A DNA stretch of 64,000 nucleotides from Flavobacterium swingsii. Its GTDB lineage: Bacteria; Bacteroidota; Bacteroidia; Flavobacteriales; Flavobacteriaceae. A program made the position numbers and the translations under genes. Below, in pieces: positions 27,642 through 36,311 of the stretch (its first letter is position 1; each line of letters starts with the position of its first letter). The notes beneath the pieces are model-generated. The model ran no database searches and had not been told where the DNA came from. It worked only from the letters and a program-made list of their open reading frames with translations. The stretch is taken from contig NZ_FOJT01000002.1 in assembly GCF_900111965.1 (NCBI RefSeq), positions 186,001-250,000 on the forward strand, given 5' to 3'.

Positions 27642-28418
27642 ATGATGTCTCAAACAATCAAAAAATATTTAGTTTTTATAATATTGGTAAATTTCTCATT
27701 TGGTTATTCCCAAATTGCAAAAGTAGAAACACCAAAAGCAGAACCTATAAAACCACAAGTTTCACCTAATAGTTTCGACGAAAACGGCTTGCGTCAAGGA
27801 TTATGGAATGGTTTTTATGATGATTCGAAAATACTACGATACGAAGGTAACTTTAGTCATGGGAAAGAAATGGGATTGTTTACTTATTATGCCAATAGCG
27901 ACAAGAAGTTAGTCATGGCAACACGTAATTTTGACGCTAAAAACAACGCTTATACCATTTTTTTTGATGAAAATAAAAACAAAGTAAGCGAAGGAAATAT
28001 GTACAATAAACTTCGTACAGGCGTTTGGAAATATTACCATAAAGGTCAGAAAACAGTTATGACGACTGAAAATTATATAAATGATAAATTAGAAGGATCT
28101 AGAAAAGTTTTTTATACAGATGGAAAACTAGCAGAAGAAATTTTATATAAAAACAACCTTAAAGAAGGAATCTCTAAAAAATATTCTAAGGAAGGAAAGT
28201 TAGTCGAAGAATCTGTTTTTGCAAAAGATGTTATGCAAGGACCATACAAAGTTTATGACGAATCTGGAAAAGTAGTAATTTCTGGTCAGTTTAAACAAGA
28301 CAAGAAAAATGGTATTTGGAAATATTATAACAAAGGAAAACTAGTTCGCCAGATGAATGCTGATACTATAAACGGTTACAAAAAACCAAGTTTGAAAGGA
28401 TTGAAAGAAAAGAAATAG
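27642..28418 (+). CDS. Exported MORN-like (YwqK-type) repeat protein
   Basis: 258 residues with a signal peptide (LVFIILVNFSFGYSQ). The mature part repeats a pattern of about 22 residues, such as GLRQGLWNGFYDDSKILRYEGNF, RTGVWKYYHKGQKT and KNGIWKYYNKGKLVRQ, the MORN_2 repeat. Databases sometimes call such proteins YwqK antitoxins; with an export signal and no toxin partner that function is doubtful. Probably a periplasmic or surface beta-sheet protein of unknown role. It is convergent with purA across a terminator. Confidence 0.85.
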   Translation: MMSQTIKKYLVFIILVNFSFGYSQIAKVETPKAEPIKPQVSPNSFDENGLRQGLWNGFYDDSKILRYEGNFSHGKEMGLFTYYANSDKKLVMATRNFDAKNNAYTIFFDENKNKVSEGNMYNKLRTGVWKYYHKGQKTVMTTENYINDKLEGSRKVFYTDGKLAEEILYKNNLKEGISKKYSKEGKLVEESVFAKDVMQGPYKVYDESGKVVISGQFKQDKKNGIWKYYNKGKLVRQMNADTINGYKKPSLKGLKEKK

Positions 28419-28448
28419 TTTTTTGAATCTTCTATTTTAATTATAAAA

Positions 28449-28480
28449 AAAAAACGCTTTGAGAAATCAAAGCGTTTTTT
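28449..28480. terminator. Bidirectional terminator with GAAA loop
   Basis: Perfect 14-bp arms 28449-28462 (aaaaaacgctttga) and 28467-28480 with a gaaa tetraloop, between convergent genes. Confidence 0.93.
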
Positions 28481-28485
28481 TAGTA

Positions 28486-29757
28486 TTATTTAGTTATTGT
28501 TTGTTTTCTATCTGGACCAACAGAAATTATTTTTATTGGAACTTCGACTTCTTTTTCAATAAAATCAATATAGTCTTTAAGTTCTTTAGGTAATTCATCA
28601 TAAGTACTCATTCCTGTCAAATCGGCTTTCCAACCTTTAAACTCGGTATAAACAGGCTCTATATTTTCAGGTTCGATGTTATATGGTAAATGCGAAATGT
28701 TTTGTCCTTTATAATTGTATGAAGTACATATTTTCAATGTTTCAAAACCAGAAAGAACGTCACCTTTCATCATCATTAGTTGGGTTACACCGTTTATTTG
28801 TACTGCATATTTAAGTGCAACCAAATCTAACCAACCACAACGACGCTGACGACCAGTAACCGAACCAAATTCGTTTCCTACTTTTGCCATTGTTGTTCCT
28901 GCTTCTTCAAAATCTTCAGTAGGGAATGGTCCACTTCCTACACGAGTTGTGTACGCTTTAAAAATTCCGTACACTTCTTTGATTTTATTGGGTGCAATTC
29001 CTAAACCAGTACAAGCTCCAGCAGCTGTTGTGTTTGATGATGTTACGAACGGATACGTACCAAAATCGACATCTAACAACGAACCTTGTGCGCCTTCGCA
29101 AAGGATAGATTTTCCTGCTTTTTGCGCTTGATGTAAATATTCTTCAGAATCGATAAAATCTAATTTTTTTAAATCTTCGATAGCTTCAAAGAATTCTTTT
29201 TCTAATTCAGCCAAATTATACTGAATTGAAACATCATAAAACTTGATCATTTCCTCGTGTTTGTTAGCCAAAGCACGGTATTTTTCTTTAAAGTCTACTA
29301 GTTCGATATCGCCAACACGAATTCCGTTACGACCAGTTTTGTCCATATAAGTTGGTCCAATTCCTTTTAAGGTAGAACCAATTTTAGCTTTCCCTTTCGA
29401 TGCTTCTGATGCTGCGTCAAGTAATCTATGTGTTGGAAGAATTAAATGCGCTTTTCTAGAAATGATTAACTTTGATTTTAAATCTAAATTAAATTTTGCC
29501 AATCCATCTACTTCAGTTTTAAAAACTACTGGATCAATTACGACTCCGTTTCCAATAATATTGATATTGTTTTTGTGAAAAATTCCAGAAGGAATCGTTC
29601 TTAGAACGTGTTTTATTCCGTCGAATTCTAATGTGTGTCCAGCGTTTGGACCTCCTTGAAAACGAGCAATAATGTCGTATTTTGAGGTTAATACATCGAC
29701 AATTTTTCCTTTGCCTTCATCGCCCCATTGTAATCCTAGTAATAAATCTACTGTCAT
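28486..29757 (-). CDS. purA: Adenylosuccinate synthetase
   Basis: 423 residues. It joins IMP and aspartate with GTP in AMP synthesis. The N-terminal LGLQWGDEGKGKIVD is the GTP-binding/catalytic loop (including Asp and Lys), with FQGGPNAGHT, the central GIGPTYMDK and the C-terminal TGRQRRCGWLD motif. Length is typical. It lies downstream of fur on the same strand with a repeat-containing 76-base spacer, so they may share a transcript. Confidence 0.97.
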   Translation of the reverse strand: MTVDLLLGLQWGDEGKGKIVDVLTSKYDIIARFQGGPNAGHTLEFDGIKHVLRTIPSGIFHKNNINIIGNGVVIDPVVFKTEVDGLAKFNLDLKSKLIISRKAHLILPTHRLLDAASEASKGKAKIGSTLKGIGPTYMDKTGRNGIRVGDIELVDFKEKYRALANKHEEMIKFYDVSIQYNLAELEKEFFEAIEDLKKLDFIDSEEYLHQAQKAGKSILCEGAQGSLLDVDFGTYPFVTSSNTTAAGACTGLGIAPNKIKEVYGIFKAYTTRVGSGPFPTEDFEEAGTTMAKVGNEFGSVTGRQRRCGWLDLVALKYAVQINGVTQLMMMKGDVLSGFETLKICTSYNYKGQNISHLPYNIEPENIEPVYTEFKGWKADLTGMSTYDELPKELKDYIDFIEKEVEVPIKIISVGPDRKQTITK

Positions 29758-29770
29758 TGTGTTGTTGTTT

Positions 29771-29810
29771 AATTCCGCTGCGCTCCATTCAGTTCGGCTT
29801 CGCCTCGGGT
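29771..29810. repeat. Dispersed intergenic repeat (CGCT..TTCG..CTCGGGT type)
   Basis: attccgctgcgctccattca followed by gttcggcttcgcctcgggt. It shares the TTCG-rich layout ending in CTCGGGT with 32735-32766 and, inverted, with 18841-18862. It fills the fur-purA spacer and is markedly more G+C-rich than its surroundings. Confidence 0.5.
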
Positions 29811-29833
29811 GTGTTGTAGTTAGTTATGTGTAG

Positions 29834-30286
29834 TTATTTTTTTCTATTTGCGTAAAAGTATAAAGAATGGTTTTGAATTTCGATGTTAAAAATTTCTTCC
29901 ATTGTTTTTTTGATGGTTTGAATTCTTGGATCACAAAATTCGATAACTTCTCCATTATCTAACATGATAATATGATCATGCTGTTTGTCGAAATATGATT
30001 TTTCGTAATGTGCTTGATTTTGTCCAAACTGATGCTTGCGAACTAGTGCGCAGTCTAACAGTAATTCGATAGTATTATATAGTGTAGCACGAGAAACACG
30101 ATAGTTTTTATTTTTCATTTTGATATACAAATGTTCTATATCAAAATGGTCTTCGCTATCATATATTTCTTGAAGAATGGCGTAGCGTTCAGGCGTTTTT
30201 CGATGTCCTTTATTTTCAAGATACATTGTAAAAACATTTTTTACAATTTCCTGATTGGTAGTATTATCTGTAGCTATAAGTGTCAT
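29834..30286 (-). CDS. fur: Fur family transcriptional regulator
   Basis: 150 residues from the ATG at 30286. A TTG three codons upstream lies inside the promoter box and is rejected. The winged helix is recognisable ([54 protein letters not shown]), followed by the dimerisation domain with the metal-binding H103-x-H105 segment ([20 protein letters not shown]). The C-terminal CxxC zinc site of many Fur proteins is absent; only C79 and C118 remain. Whether it senses iron (Fur) or peroxide (PerR) cannot be settled from sequence alone. A haem-type TonB receptor gene lies elsewhere in the window. Confidence 0.88.
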   Translation of the reverse strand: MTLIATDNTTNQEIVKNVFTMYLENKGHRKTPERYAILQEIYDSEDHFDIEHLYIKMKNKNYRVSRATLYNTIELLLDCALVRKHQFGQNQAHYEKSYFDKQHDHIIMLDNGEVIEFCDPRIQTIKKTMEEIFNIEIQNHSLYFYANRKK

Positions 30287-30292
30287 ATCTGG

Positions 30293-30300
30293 CAAAGGTA
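30293..30300 (-). promoter_or_regulatory. -7 promoter box of fur, nearly leaderless
   Basis: The minus-strand TACCTTTG matches TAnnTTTG; the ATG at 30286 lies 6 bases after its final G. Confidence 0.55.
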
Positions 30301-30303
30301 ATC

Positions 30304-30340
30304 AAAAAGTCTTAAAGTCGAAAGTCATAAAGTCGAAAGT
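30304..30340. repeat. Short tandem repeat (AAAGTC units) between relA/spoT and fur
   Basis: aaagtcttaaagtcgaaagt followed by cataaagtcgaaagtg contains the unit aaagtcgaaagt twice and a degenerate third copy. It lies immediately upstream of the fur promoter box. Confidence 0.6.
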
Positions 30341-30394
30341 GAAAATAAGATGTTTTTTTGATTTTAAAATTTTAAAAACAAAGGGGTTTAGTAA

Positions 30395-32614
30395 CTAATT
30401 ATGGTATATTCTAGTAACCCTATCTACGCCATCTATTGTTTTAATATTATCGATTAGTTTTTTAAGAATGTTATTGTTAGGTACAATAACCGCTAATGTT
30501 CCGTTAAAAAGCCCTGCTTCTCCACTCAAAGAAATACTTTGAATATTTACATGCATATTGTTGGAAACAACTCGGGTTAATTCGTTGGTTAATCCCAAAC
30601 TATCCATACCTGTGATTTCGAGAATGGCTTTAAATTCTTGTTGCGAGGAATCTACCCATTTTGCTTGCATGATTCGGTAAGCATAATTAGATTGCATACT
30701 AATTGCATTTGGACAGTCACGTTTGTGTACTTTTATTCCTTCGTTAATGGTAACAAATCCAAAAACAGGATCTCCAGGAATAGGATTACAACAAGCAGAT
30801 AATTTATAATCAAGTTTGTCTTGTTCTGCTCCAAAAACAAGCATGTCATAATTGCTTGACAACTCATTTTTATTTATTAATTCAGGATTATAACTCGGAC
30901 TTCTTTTCATTTTGCTTTTAAAGAAGTTCATAAAAGCATTACTTTTTTGAGCAGCAAAATCCTTTAATTGTTGATTGTCAATAGCGCTAATTCCAACTCT
31001 GTAAAATAAATCTAAGCTAGTTTTTAATTTGAAATAATTAACCAATTCATTAACAGTAGATTCGTTTAATGATATTTTTAAATGTTTTAATTTTCGAGTT
31101 AATATTTCTTTTCCGTCTTCGGCAATTTTCTTGGTATTCTCGTTAAGTACGTTTCTGATTTTATTTTTCGCTCTCGATGTGGTTACATAATCGATCCAGT
31201 TTATGGTTGGTTTCTGGTTTTGAGAAGTAATTATTTCTATTTGATCGCCACTTTTTAGTTCGGTATTTAACGGAACCAATCTTCCATTTACTCTTGTGCC
31301 TCTTGTGCGAATTCCAATTTCTGAGTGAATACTAAAAGCAAAATCTAGTGATGTTGCGCCTTTGGGTAAAGATTTAATTTCGCCTTTTGGCGTAAAGACA
31401 TAAATCTCTTTTGCATATAAATTCATTTTGAAATCTTCTACAAAATCGACTGCATTGGTTTCAGAATTTTCTAATGCTTCTTTTAATAAATTTAACCAAA
31501 CATCGAGTCCGCTTTCTTCGTTTGCGCCTTGTTTGTATTTGTAATGTGCTGCATATCCTTTTTCGGCAATTTCGTCCATGCGTTCGCTACGAACCTGAAT
31601 TTCTACCCAACGTCCTAAAGGTCCCATAACGGTAATATGTAATGCTTCGTAACCAGTAGATTTTGGAGACGAAATCCAATCTCGTAATCTGCTCGGACTC
31701 GGACGATAATGATCTGTTACTATTGAATATATTTTCCAAGCTAAGAATTTTTCGTCATGCGGATTTGATTTGTAAACAATTCGTAAGGCAAATTTGTCGT
31801 AAACTTCATCGAAAGTGACGTTTTGAGCTGCCATTTTTCTACGAATAGAGTAAATAGATTTCGGGCGACCTTTTATAATATATTCGACACCTTCTTCGTC
31901 GAGAGATTTTTTTAATACATCAGTAATATTTTTAATGTATTGGTCTTGTTCCTCTTTAGTTTCTTTTATTTTACTTACAATATCATTGTAAACAGCAGGT
32001 TCCGTATATTTTAATCCTAAATCTTCGAGTTTTGTCTTGATGTTGTATAAACCCAATCGATGGGCGAGTGGTGCGTATATGTATAATGTTTCGGAAGCAA
32101 TTTTAACTTGTTTATGATCCACCATCGATTCCATGGTTTGCATATTGTGCAATCTGTCGGCAAGTTTTATGATAATTACACGAACATCATCATTTAGTGT
32201 AAGCAACATTTTACGAAAGTTTTCGGCTTGCATCGAAATGTTCATGTCCTTTTTTACCTGGGAAATTTTTGTTAATCCTTCTACAAGTTGTGCTACTTTA
32301 GGATTAAACATTTGCTCAATTTCTTTGACAGTAATATCAGTGTCTTCTACAACATCATGCATTAATGCTGCGGCAATGGCAGTTGCTCCTAAACCAATTT
32401 CTCCAGCTACAATTTTTGCCACGGCAATTGGGTGAAAAATATAAGCTTCGCCAGATTTTCGGCGTTGGTCTTGGTGTGCATCAACAGCAACATCGAAGGC
32501 TTTTCGAATGAGTTTTTTGTCTTCTGGCGTAAGTGTTTGGTAACTTATGCGAAGTAACTCCTTGTATTCTTGCGCAATAGCTTTATTTTCCTTTTCGATA
32601 TCAATTTCTACCAT
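30395..32614 (-). CDS. Bifunctional (p)ppGpp synthetase/hydrolase (Rel/SpoT type)
   Basis: 739 residues from the ATG at 32614 (MVEIDIEKENKAIAQEY); an in-frame ATG five codons upstream is possible. The hydrolase HD domain is intact (H86-D87 in ALMHDVVEDTD), and so is the synthetase domain (RPKSIYSIRRKM, YEALHITVMGPLGRWVEIQVRS). Both activities are therefore expected. A TGS domain (IYVFTPKGEIKSLPKGATSLDFAF), a helical/zinc-finger-like region (CCNPIPGD) and a C-terminal ACT domain follow. It sets alarmone levels during starvation. fur follows on the same strand after about 100 bases of repeat-bearing DNA. Confidence 0.95.
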   Translation of the reverse strand: MVEIDIEKENKAIAQEYKELLRISYQTLTPEDKKLIRKAFDVAVDAHQDQRRKSGEAYIFHPIAVAKIVAGEIGLGATAIAAALMHDVVEDTDITVKEIEQMFNPKVAQLVEGLTKISQVKKDMNISMQAENFRKMLLTLNDDVRVIIIKLADRLHNMQTMESMVDHKQVKIASETLYIYAPLAHRLGLYNIKTKLEDLGLKYTEPAVYNDIVSKIKETKEEQDQYIKNITDVLKKSLDEEGVEYIIKGRPKSIYSIRRKMAAQNVTFDEVYDKFALRIVYKSNPHDEKFLAWKIYSIVTDHYRPSPSRLRDWISSPKSTGYEALHITVMGPLGRWVEIQVRSERMDEIAEKGYAAHYKYKQGANEESGLDVWLNLLKEALENSETNAVDFVEDFKMNLYAKEIYVFTPKGEIKSLPKGATSLDFAFSIHSEIGIRTRGTRVNGRLVPLNTELKSGDQIEIITSQNQKPTINWIDYVTTSRAKNKIRNVLNENTKKIAEDGKEILTRKLKHLKISLNESTVNELVNYFKLKTSLDLFYRVGISAIDNQQLKDFAAQKSNAFMNFFKSKMKRSPSYNPELINKNELSSNYDMLVFGAEQDKLDYKLSACCNPIPGDPVFGFVTINEGIKVHKRDCPNAISMQSNYAYRIMQAKWVDSSQQEFKAILEITGMDSLGLTNELTRVVSNNMHVNIQSISLSGEAGLFNGTLAVIVPNNNILKKLIDNIKTIDGVDRVTRIYHN

Positions 32615-32723
32615 AACATTGTTGTTCAATTCCTAAAGTTAGGATAAAAAAATGAATTACGAAAGGTTTTTTTATTACTGAAATTGATTTTTTATATTGA
32701 ATTATATTTGATGCAGTTTTTTT

Positions 32724-32841
32724 TGCGTTAGGGATTGCTTCGCCAGTTCGCTCTTTCAGGCTCGGGTGAAACGGAAATCCTTTTTTGGGTTTTTCTCCCA
32801 AAAAAGATTGAAGTGTATAGCCCGACCCTTGTGGTAACGCC
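32724..32841. repeat. Structured dispersed intergenic element (about 118 bp)
   Basis: Bounded by gcgtta (32725-32730) and taacgc (32834-32839). An internal hairpin has 10-bp arms at 32780-32789 (cttttttggg) and 32797-32806. gggatt at 32731 can pair with aatcc at 32776, and agcccgacc occurs near the right end. It includes the TTCGCCAGTTCGC word shared with other spacers. It lies between the Rel/SpoT gene and the TrmH-type gene, both on the minus strand. Confidence 0.6.
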
Positions 32842-32873
32842 TAAATTAGATATTGTTTTTTGATATTGATTTT

Positions 32874-33662
32874 TTAAAACCCTCTTTGTCGTTTGGCTTC
32901 AAAGATTAAAATCGCTGCTGCTACCGAAACATTCATACTGTCTATTTCGCCTTGCATAGGAATAATAATATTTTGCGTTGCGTTGTCCCGCCATTCCTGA
33001 GTTAAACCAGTAGCTTCGGTTCCTACAACTAATGCGGTTGGTGTGGTGTAATTTTGGGTGTGATAGGAAGTCGAGTTTTGTAATGTGGCACAATAAAAAT
33101 TGATATTTTTTTCTTTTAAAAAAGCAATAATTTCTTGTGTTGTTCCTGTTGCGATTTGCCTTGTAAACAAGCAACCTACGCTAGAGCGAACAATATTTGG
33201 ATTGTATAAATCTGATTTTGGATTGGCAATAATAACTGCGTCTAGATTTGCTGCATCGGCAGTGCGAAGTAATGCTCCAATATTTCCTGGTTTTTCGGGT
33301 GCTTCGGCAACAAGAATTAATGGGTTTTTAGATAATTTTAAATCCGATAAAAGGAATGGTTTTGTCTTGGCAATGGCAAGAATTCCTTCGGTGGTATCGC
33401 GATAGGCTAGTTTCTGATAGACTTCTTTCGAAATTTCGATTAAATCAGCAGGCTGATTTATTAATTTTTGGATTTGTTTTTCGGTAATTAAATCAGGTAA
33501 AAACAAGATGGTTTCTATGATAAATCCGCCTTTCAGAGCTAATTCTATTTCGCGTTGTCCTTCTATTAGGAAAGTTCCAGATTGCTTTCTGGCTTTCGAT
33601 TTTTCTTGTAATAAAACCAACGATTTTATAAACGGATTTTGTGAGGAAGTTATTTGTTTCAT
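32874..33662 (-). CDS. TrmH/SpoU family RNA 2'-O-methyltransferase
   Basis: 262 residues from the ATG at 33662 (MKQITSSQNPFIKSL). The frame runs 7 codons further, but a TAACTTTG box at 33681-33688 overlaps that extension. The N-terminal substrate-binding domain (GTFLIEGQREIELAL) precedes the SPOUT knot with its three motifs: ILVAEAPEKPGNIGALLRTADA, LVVGTEATGLTQEW and IIIPMQGEIDSMNVSVAAAI. The enzyme methylates ribose of rRNA or tRNA with SAM; the exact nucleotide cannot be told. It appears to be transcribed alone. Confidence 0.9.
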   Translation of the reverse strand: MKQITSSQNPFIKSLVLLQEKSKARKQSGTFLIEGQREIELALKGGFIIETILFLPDLITEKQIQKLINQPADLIEISKEVYQKLAYRDTTEGILAIAKTKPFLLSDLKLSKNPLILVAEAPEKPGNIGALLRTADAANLDAVIIANPKSDLYNPNIVRSSVGCLFTRQIATGTTQEIIAFLKEKNINFYCATLQNSTSYHTQNYTTPTALVVGTEATGLTQEWRDNATQNIIIPMQGEIDSMNVSVAAAILIFEAKRQRGF

Positions 33663-33680
33663 TTTGAAATAGAAAAGGTT

Positions 33681-33688
33681 CAAAGTTA
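33681..33688 (-). promoter_or_regulatory. -7 promoter box of TrmH-type gene
   Basis: The minus-strand TAACTTTG matches TAnnTTTG, 18 bases upstream of the chosen ATG. Confidence 0.55.
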
Positions 33689-33769
33689 CTAAGTTTTTTC
33701 AAACTTCAAGTAAATATTCAACAACCTAAAAAAGGTTTTTTAATCCGATAAGTTTTGGTGTATTTTCTG

Positions 33770-33777
33770 TAATTTTG
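33770..33777 (+). promoter_or_regulatory. -7 promoter box of TRIC-type channel gene
   Basis: TAATTTTG fits TAnnTTTG. The nearest upstream TTG is only 12 bases away, too close for a standard -33. Leader about 30 bases. Confidence 0.5.
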
Positions 33778-33810
33778 CACAACACAACTATATAAATTCA
33801 CAACTTTCTC

Positions 33811-34416
33811 ATGTTTTACCTTTTAGATATTATTGGAACAATGGCTTTTGCTATGTCTGGTGCATTAACCGCGATGAACAAAAAGATGGATCCGTTTGGC
33901 GTTTTTATCATAGCTTTTGTAACAGCACTTGGTGGTGGTACCTTACGTGATGTCATGATTGGTAATACTCCTGTGGGTTGGATGAAGGATTTAAATGGTG
34001 TTTATGCTATTATACTAGCGTTTTTATTAGCGTTTATTTTTAGAAATAGATTCGATAAACTAAGAACTTCTTTGTTTGTTTTTGACACGATTGGATTGGG
34101 AGTTTTTACATTAATAGGAATTCAAAAAGGGATTGATATTCACCTACATCCTGTAATTTGTATTGCGGTGGGAACGATGACAGCTTGTTTTGGGGGTGTT
34201 ATTCGTGATATTTTGTGCAACGAAATTCCTGTAATTTTTAGAAAAGAGATTTACGCAACGATTTGTATTATTGGAGGAATTATTTTCTTTCTTTTGAAGA
34301 AATTAAATTTTGAAGATGATATAATTTACCTAATGACTTCATCAATCATCATCATTATTAGATTGATGGCTGTAAAATTCAAATGGAGTTTGAAACCAAT
34401 TGTAAATAAATCGTAA
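33811..34416 (+). CDS. Trimeric intracellular cation channel (TRIC/YadS) family protein
   Basis: 201 residues and about seven hydrophobic helices. The two glycine-rich internal repeats of the family are visible: FVTALGGGTLRDVMIGNTPVGW and AVGTMTACFGGVIRDILCNEIPVIF. Prokaryotic members form trimeric K+-permeable channels in the inner membrane. The stop codon abuts the stop of the convergent T9SS cargo gene with no space, so no terminator separates them. Confidence 0.92.
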   Translation: MFYLLDIIGTMAFAMSGALTAMNKKMDPFGVFIIAFVTALGGGTLRDVMIGNTPVGWMKDLNGVYAIILAFLLAFIFRNRFDKLRTSLFVFDTIGLGVFTLIGIQKGIDIHLHPVICIAVGTMTACFGGVIRDILCNEIPVIFRKEIYATICIIGGIIFFLLKKLNFEDDIIYLMTSSIIIIIRLMAVKFKWSLKPIVNKS

Positions 34417-36204
34417 TTATCTATTCAAGAAAACCCAACCAACAATTGGTTCGGTGTTTTTAGAGTCATTTAAATTTAAAACATAATAATAAGTTCCTTC
34501 TGGTAAATCGCCTTTAGAAACTACTCCAGCTTGGTTCGATTTTCCGTCCCAATCGGGCGAGTTTATATTTCCTTCCCAAACTAATTTCCCCCAACGATTG
34601 TAAATTAATAAACTAAAATTAGGATAACCTCTTAAATTTTCAATAAAAAAAGAATCGTTAGTTCCATCTCCATTTGGTGTAAAGTGATTATAAATAATTG
34701 GCAGACAAGGTTTGGTAATAAGTATAAACTCGGTTACGGAAAAGCAATGCGCATTAGTAATTCTTACAGATATTGTTTTTGGTGTGGTTTGCGCACTATA
34801 ATTTGAGGTATTAATTATTGGATTTGTATTGGTAACAGCATCGGCATTGGTTTCGAAAAAAGCAACAATATCGGTCGCATTTTTTTTGGCAAGTTGCTCG
34901 TAATCAGAAAAATTGAAAACGCCTTTTTCATTGTAATTACTACAAACAGTTAGGTCTGGAAGTATATTAAATTCTGGCGAAAGCCAAAGCGTTACATTTT
35001 GTATATAATTGTTATTATTTTCATTGGTTTCGGTCACACTAGCGATTCCATTATTATCGTCGACAACAAATTTTAAATCGAAAGTAGCAGGAATTGTACT
35101 TGGAATAGCAACTGTAATTTGATGATTTCTACTTTCTCCAATAGGAATATCTACTGTTGTTTGTGTAGTTCCTACGGCTTGATTGTTTGCATAAACAGTA
35201 ATAAAAGTACCTGCTGGAAGAAAATTTGTACTATTTGTATTACTAACTGTATAATCGATTATTAAGGTTCTTGTGTTGCAAGATTGTGCAATAGCATCAA
35301 TTTTGACAGTGGCATCTGGAAGTTGGCTATTTAGTTTGGTAACTATCGAATTAATCATCACAAAATCCCTGTCCGATGTCAGCTGAATCGTAGCACTTAC
35401 ATCGCCAATATTTATATTATTTTGTATGTTGTACACATCAAGATCCATATTGTATAAAAATTCCGAACCAGTAAAACTATTCGTGCCGTTAAATGCATTG
35501 TCTGCTGGGTTTAATGGCGGATTACTTATCAGATTTCCGTTGATGCGAAGCGATTCGTTTTCGGCAATACTTCGATCGCCTTCCCAAGCCAAGAAACCAA
35601 TTTTTGCATCTTGATTGTCTATCACATTTAGACTGTTTAATGTAATATCGATGGCGTTCGGGACAAATTGTAAACCATCATAAACATTCAGCTGATTCAG
35701 CGGAAGCGCACTATTTTTGTAAACAATTATTATTGCCCAACCACCAAAATTTGTCCCATTACTACAATAATCAGGAATGACAGCGGTCAAATCTAATTCA
35801 GAAAAAGTGTAGTTTCCGTTTCCTGTGGTTTGAACTAAAGTGGTTATATCTGCAAAAGCACTAAAAAAAGGTCTTCCAGAAGTGGCTTGTATCACGCTAA
35901 ATTGTCTTGAGGAAGTAATATTTGTACTATTCAATTTCACATCAAAATCTCCTGTTCCAGAACCAGCCCAATACAAATAAGCAGCTTCAATTGTATCGCC
36001 TATATTTAAGTTTACCACATCAGAAGAACCAGTAGTAATTGTACACGGCGCACCTGTTCCGTTTTCGTCGGTATTTAGTGTGTTTCCTACAAATGTAAAA
36101 TCATATCGTCCGTTAAACTGATTATACAATGTAATATTTTGAGCATAAATGGTATTTATCCCAACAATGAAAATAACAATTGAAAAAAGTAGTTTTTTAG
36201 TCAT
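34417..36204 (-). CDS. T9SS type B sorting domain (CHU_C) surface protein
   Basis: 595 residues with a signal peptide (LLFSIVIFIVGINTIYAQ). The middle contains a CARDB-type beta-sandwich (about residues 290-410, ATVKIDAIAQSCNTRTLIIDYTVSN). The last 90 residues form the gliding-motility-associated C-terminal domain (FTPNGDGTNDSF, LLIYNRWGKLVWEG, WDGK, LPEGTYYYVLNLND), which targets cargo to type IX secretion. It is probably secreted or attached to the cell surface; ligand unknown. It directly precedes the divergent polysaccharide locus. Confidence 0.93.
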   Translation of the reverse strand: MTKKLLFSIVIFIVGINTIYAQNITLYNQFNGRYDFTFVGNTLNTDENGTGAPCTITTGSSDVVNLNIGDTIEAAYLYWAGSGTGDFDVKLNSTNITSSRQFSVIQATSGRPFFSAFADITTLVQTTGNGNYTFSELDLTAVIPDYCSNGTNFGGWAIIIVYKNSALPLNQLNVYDGLQFVPNAIDITLNSLNVIDNQDAKIGFLAWEGDRSIAENESLRINGNLISNPPLNPADNAFNGTNSFTGSEFLYNMDLDVYNIQNNINIGDVSATIQLTSDRDFVMINSIVTKLNSQLPDATVKIDAIAQSCNTRTLIIDYTVSNTNSTNFLPAGTFITVYANNQAVGTTQTTVDIPIGESRNHQITVAIPSTIPATFDLKFVVDDNNGIASVTETNENNNNYIQNVTLWLSPEFNILPDLTVCSNYNEKGVFNFSDYEQLAKKNATDIVAFFETNADAVTNTNPIINTSNYSAQTTPKTISVRITNAHCFSVTEFILITKPCLPIIYNHFTPNGDGTNDSFFIENLRGYPNFSLLIYNRWGKLVWEGNINSPDWDGKSNQAGVVSKGDLPEGTYYYVLNLNDSKNTEPIVGWVFLNR

Positions 36205-36311
36205 TTATAATAGAAACATTTTTTTAAAGATACTATTTTTATGATTCTGTGCTTCTAAATTTGAAAGATTTATGAAAAAATGTGTAATTTTCCGAAGTTT
36301 AAATAAATTAG

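Noticed and set aside
27642-28418. YwqK-type antitoxin of a toxin-antitoxin pair
   Set aside because: The protein has a signal peptide and MORN-like repeats, and there is no toxin gene beside it. The antitoxin label often attached to this repeat family is not supported here.
30287-30295. TTG start for the Fur-family protein
   Set aside because: It lies within the TACCTTTG promoter box, so the transcript would not contain it.
32601-32801. 66-residue minus-strand frame between the Rel/SpoT and TrmH-type genes
   Set aside because: It runs through the structured repeat element at 32724-32841 and across the Rel/SpoT start. The predicted protein is a translation of repeat DNA with no family features.
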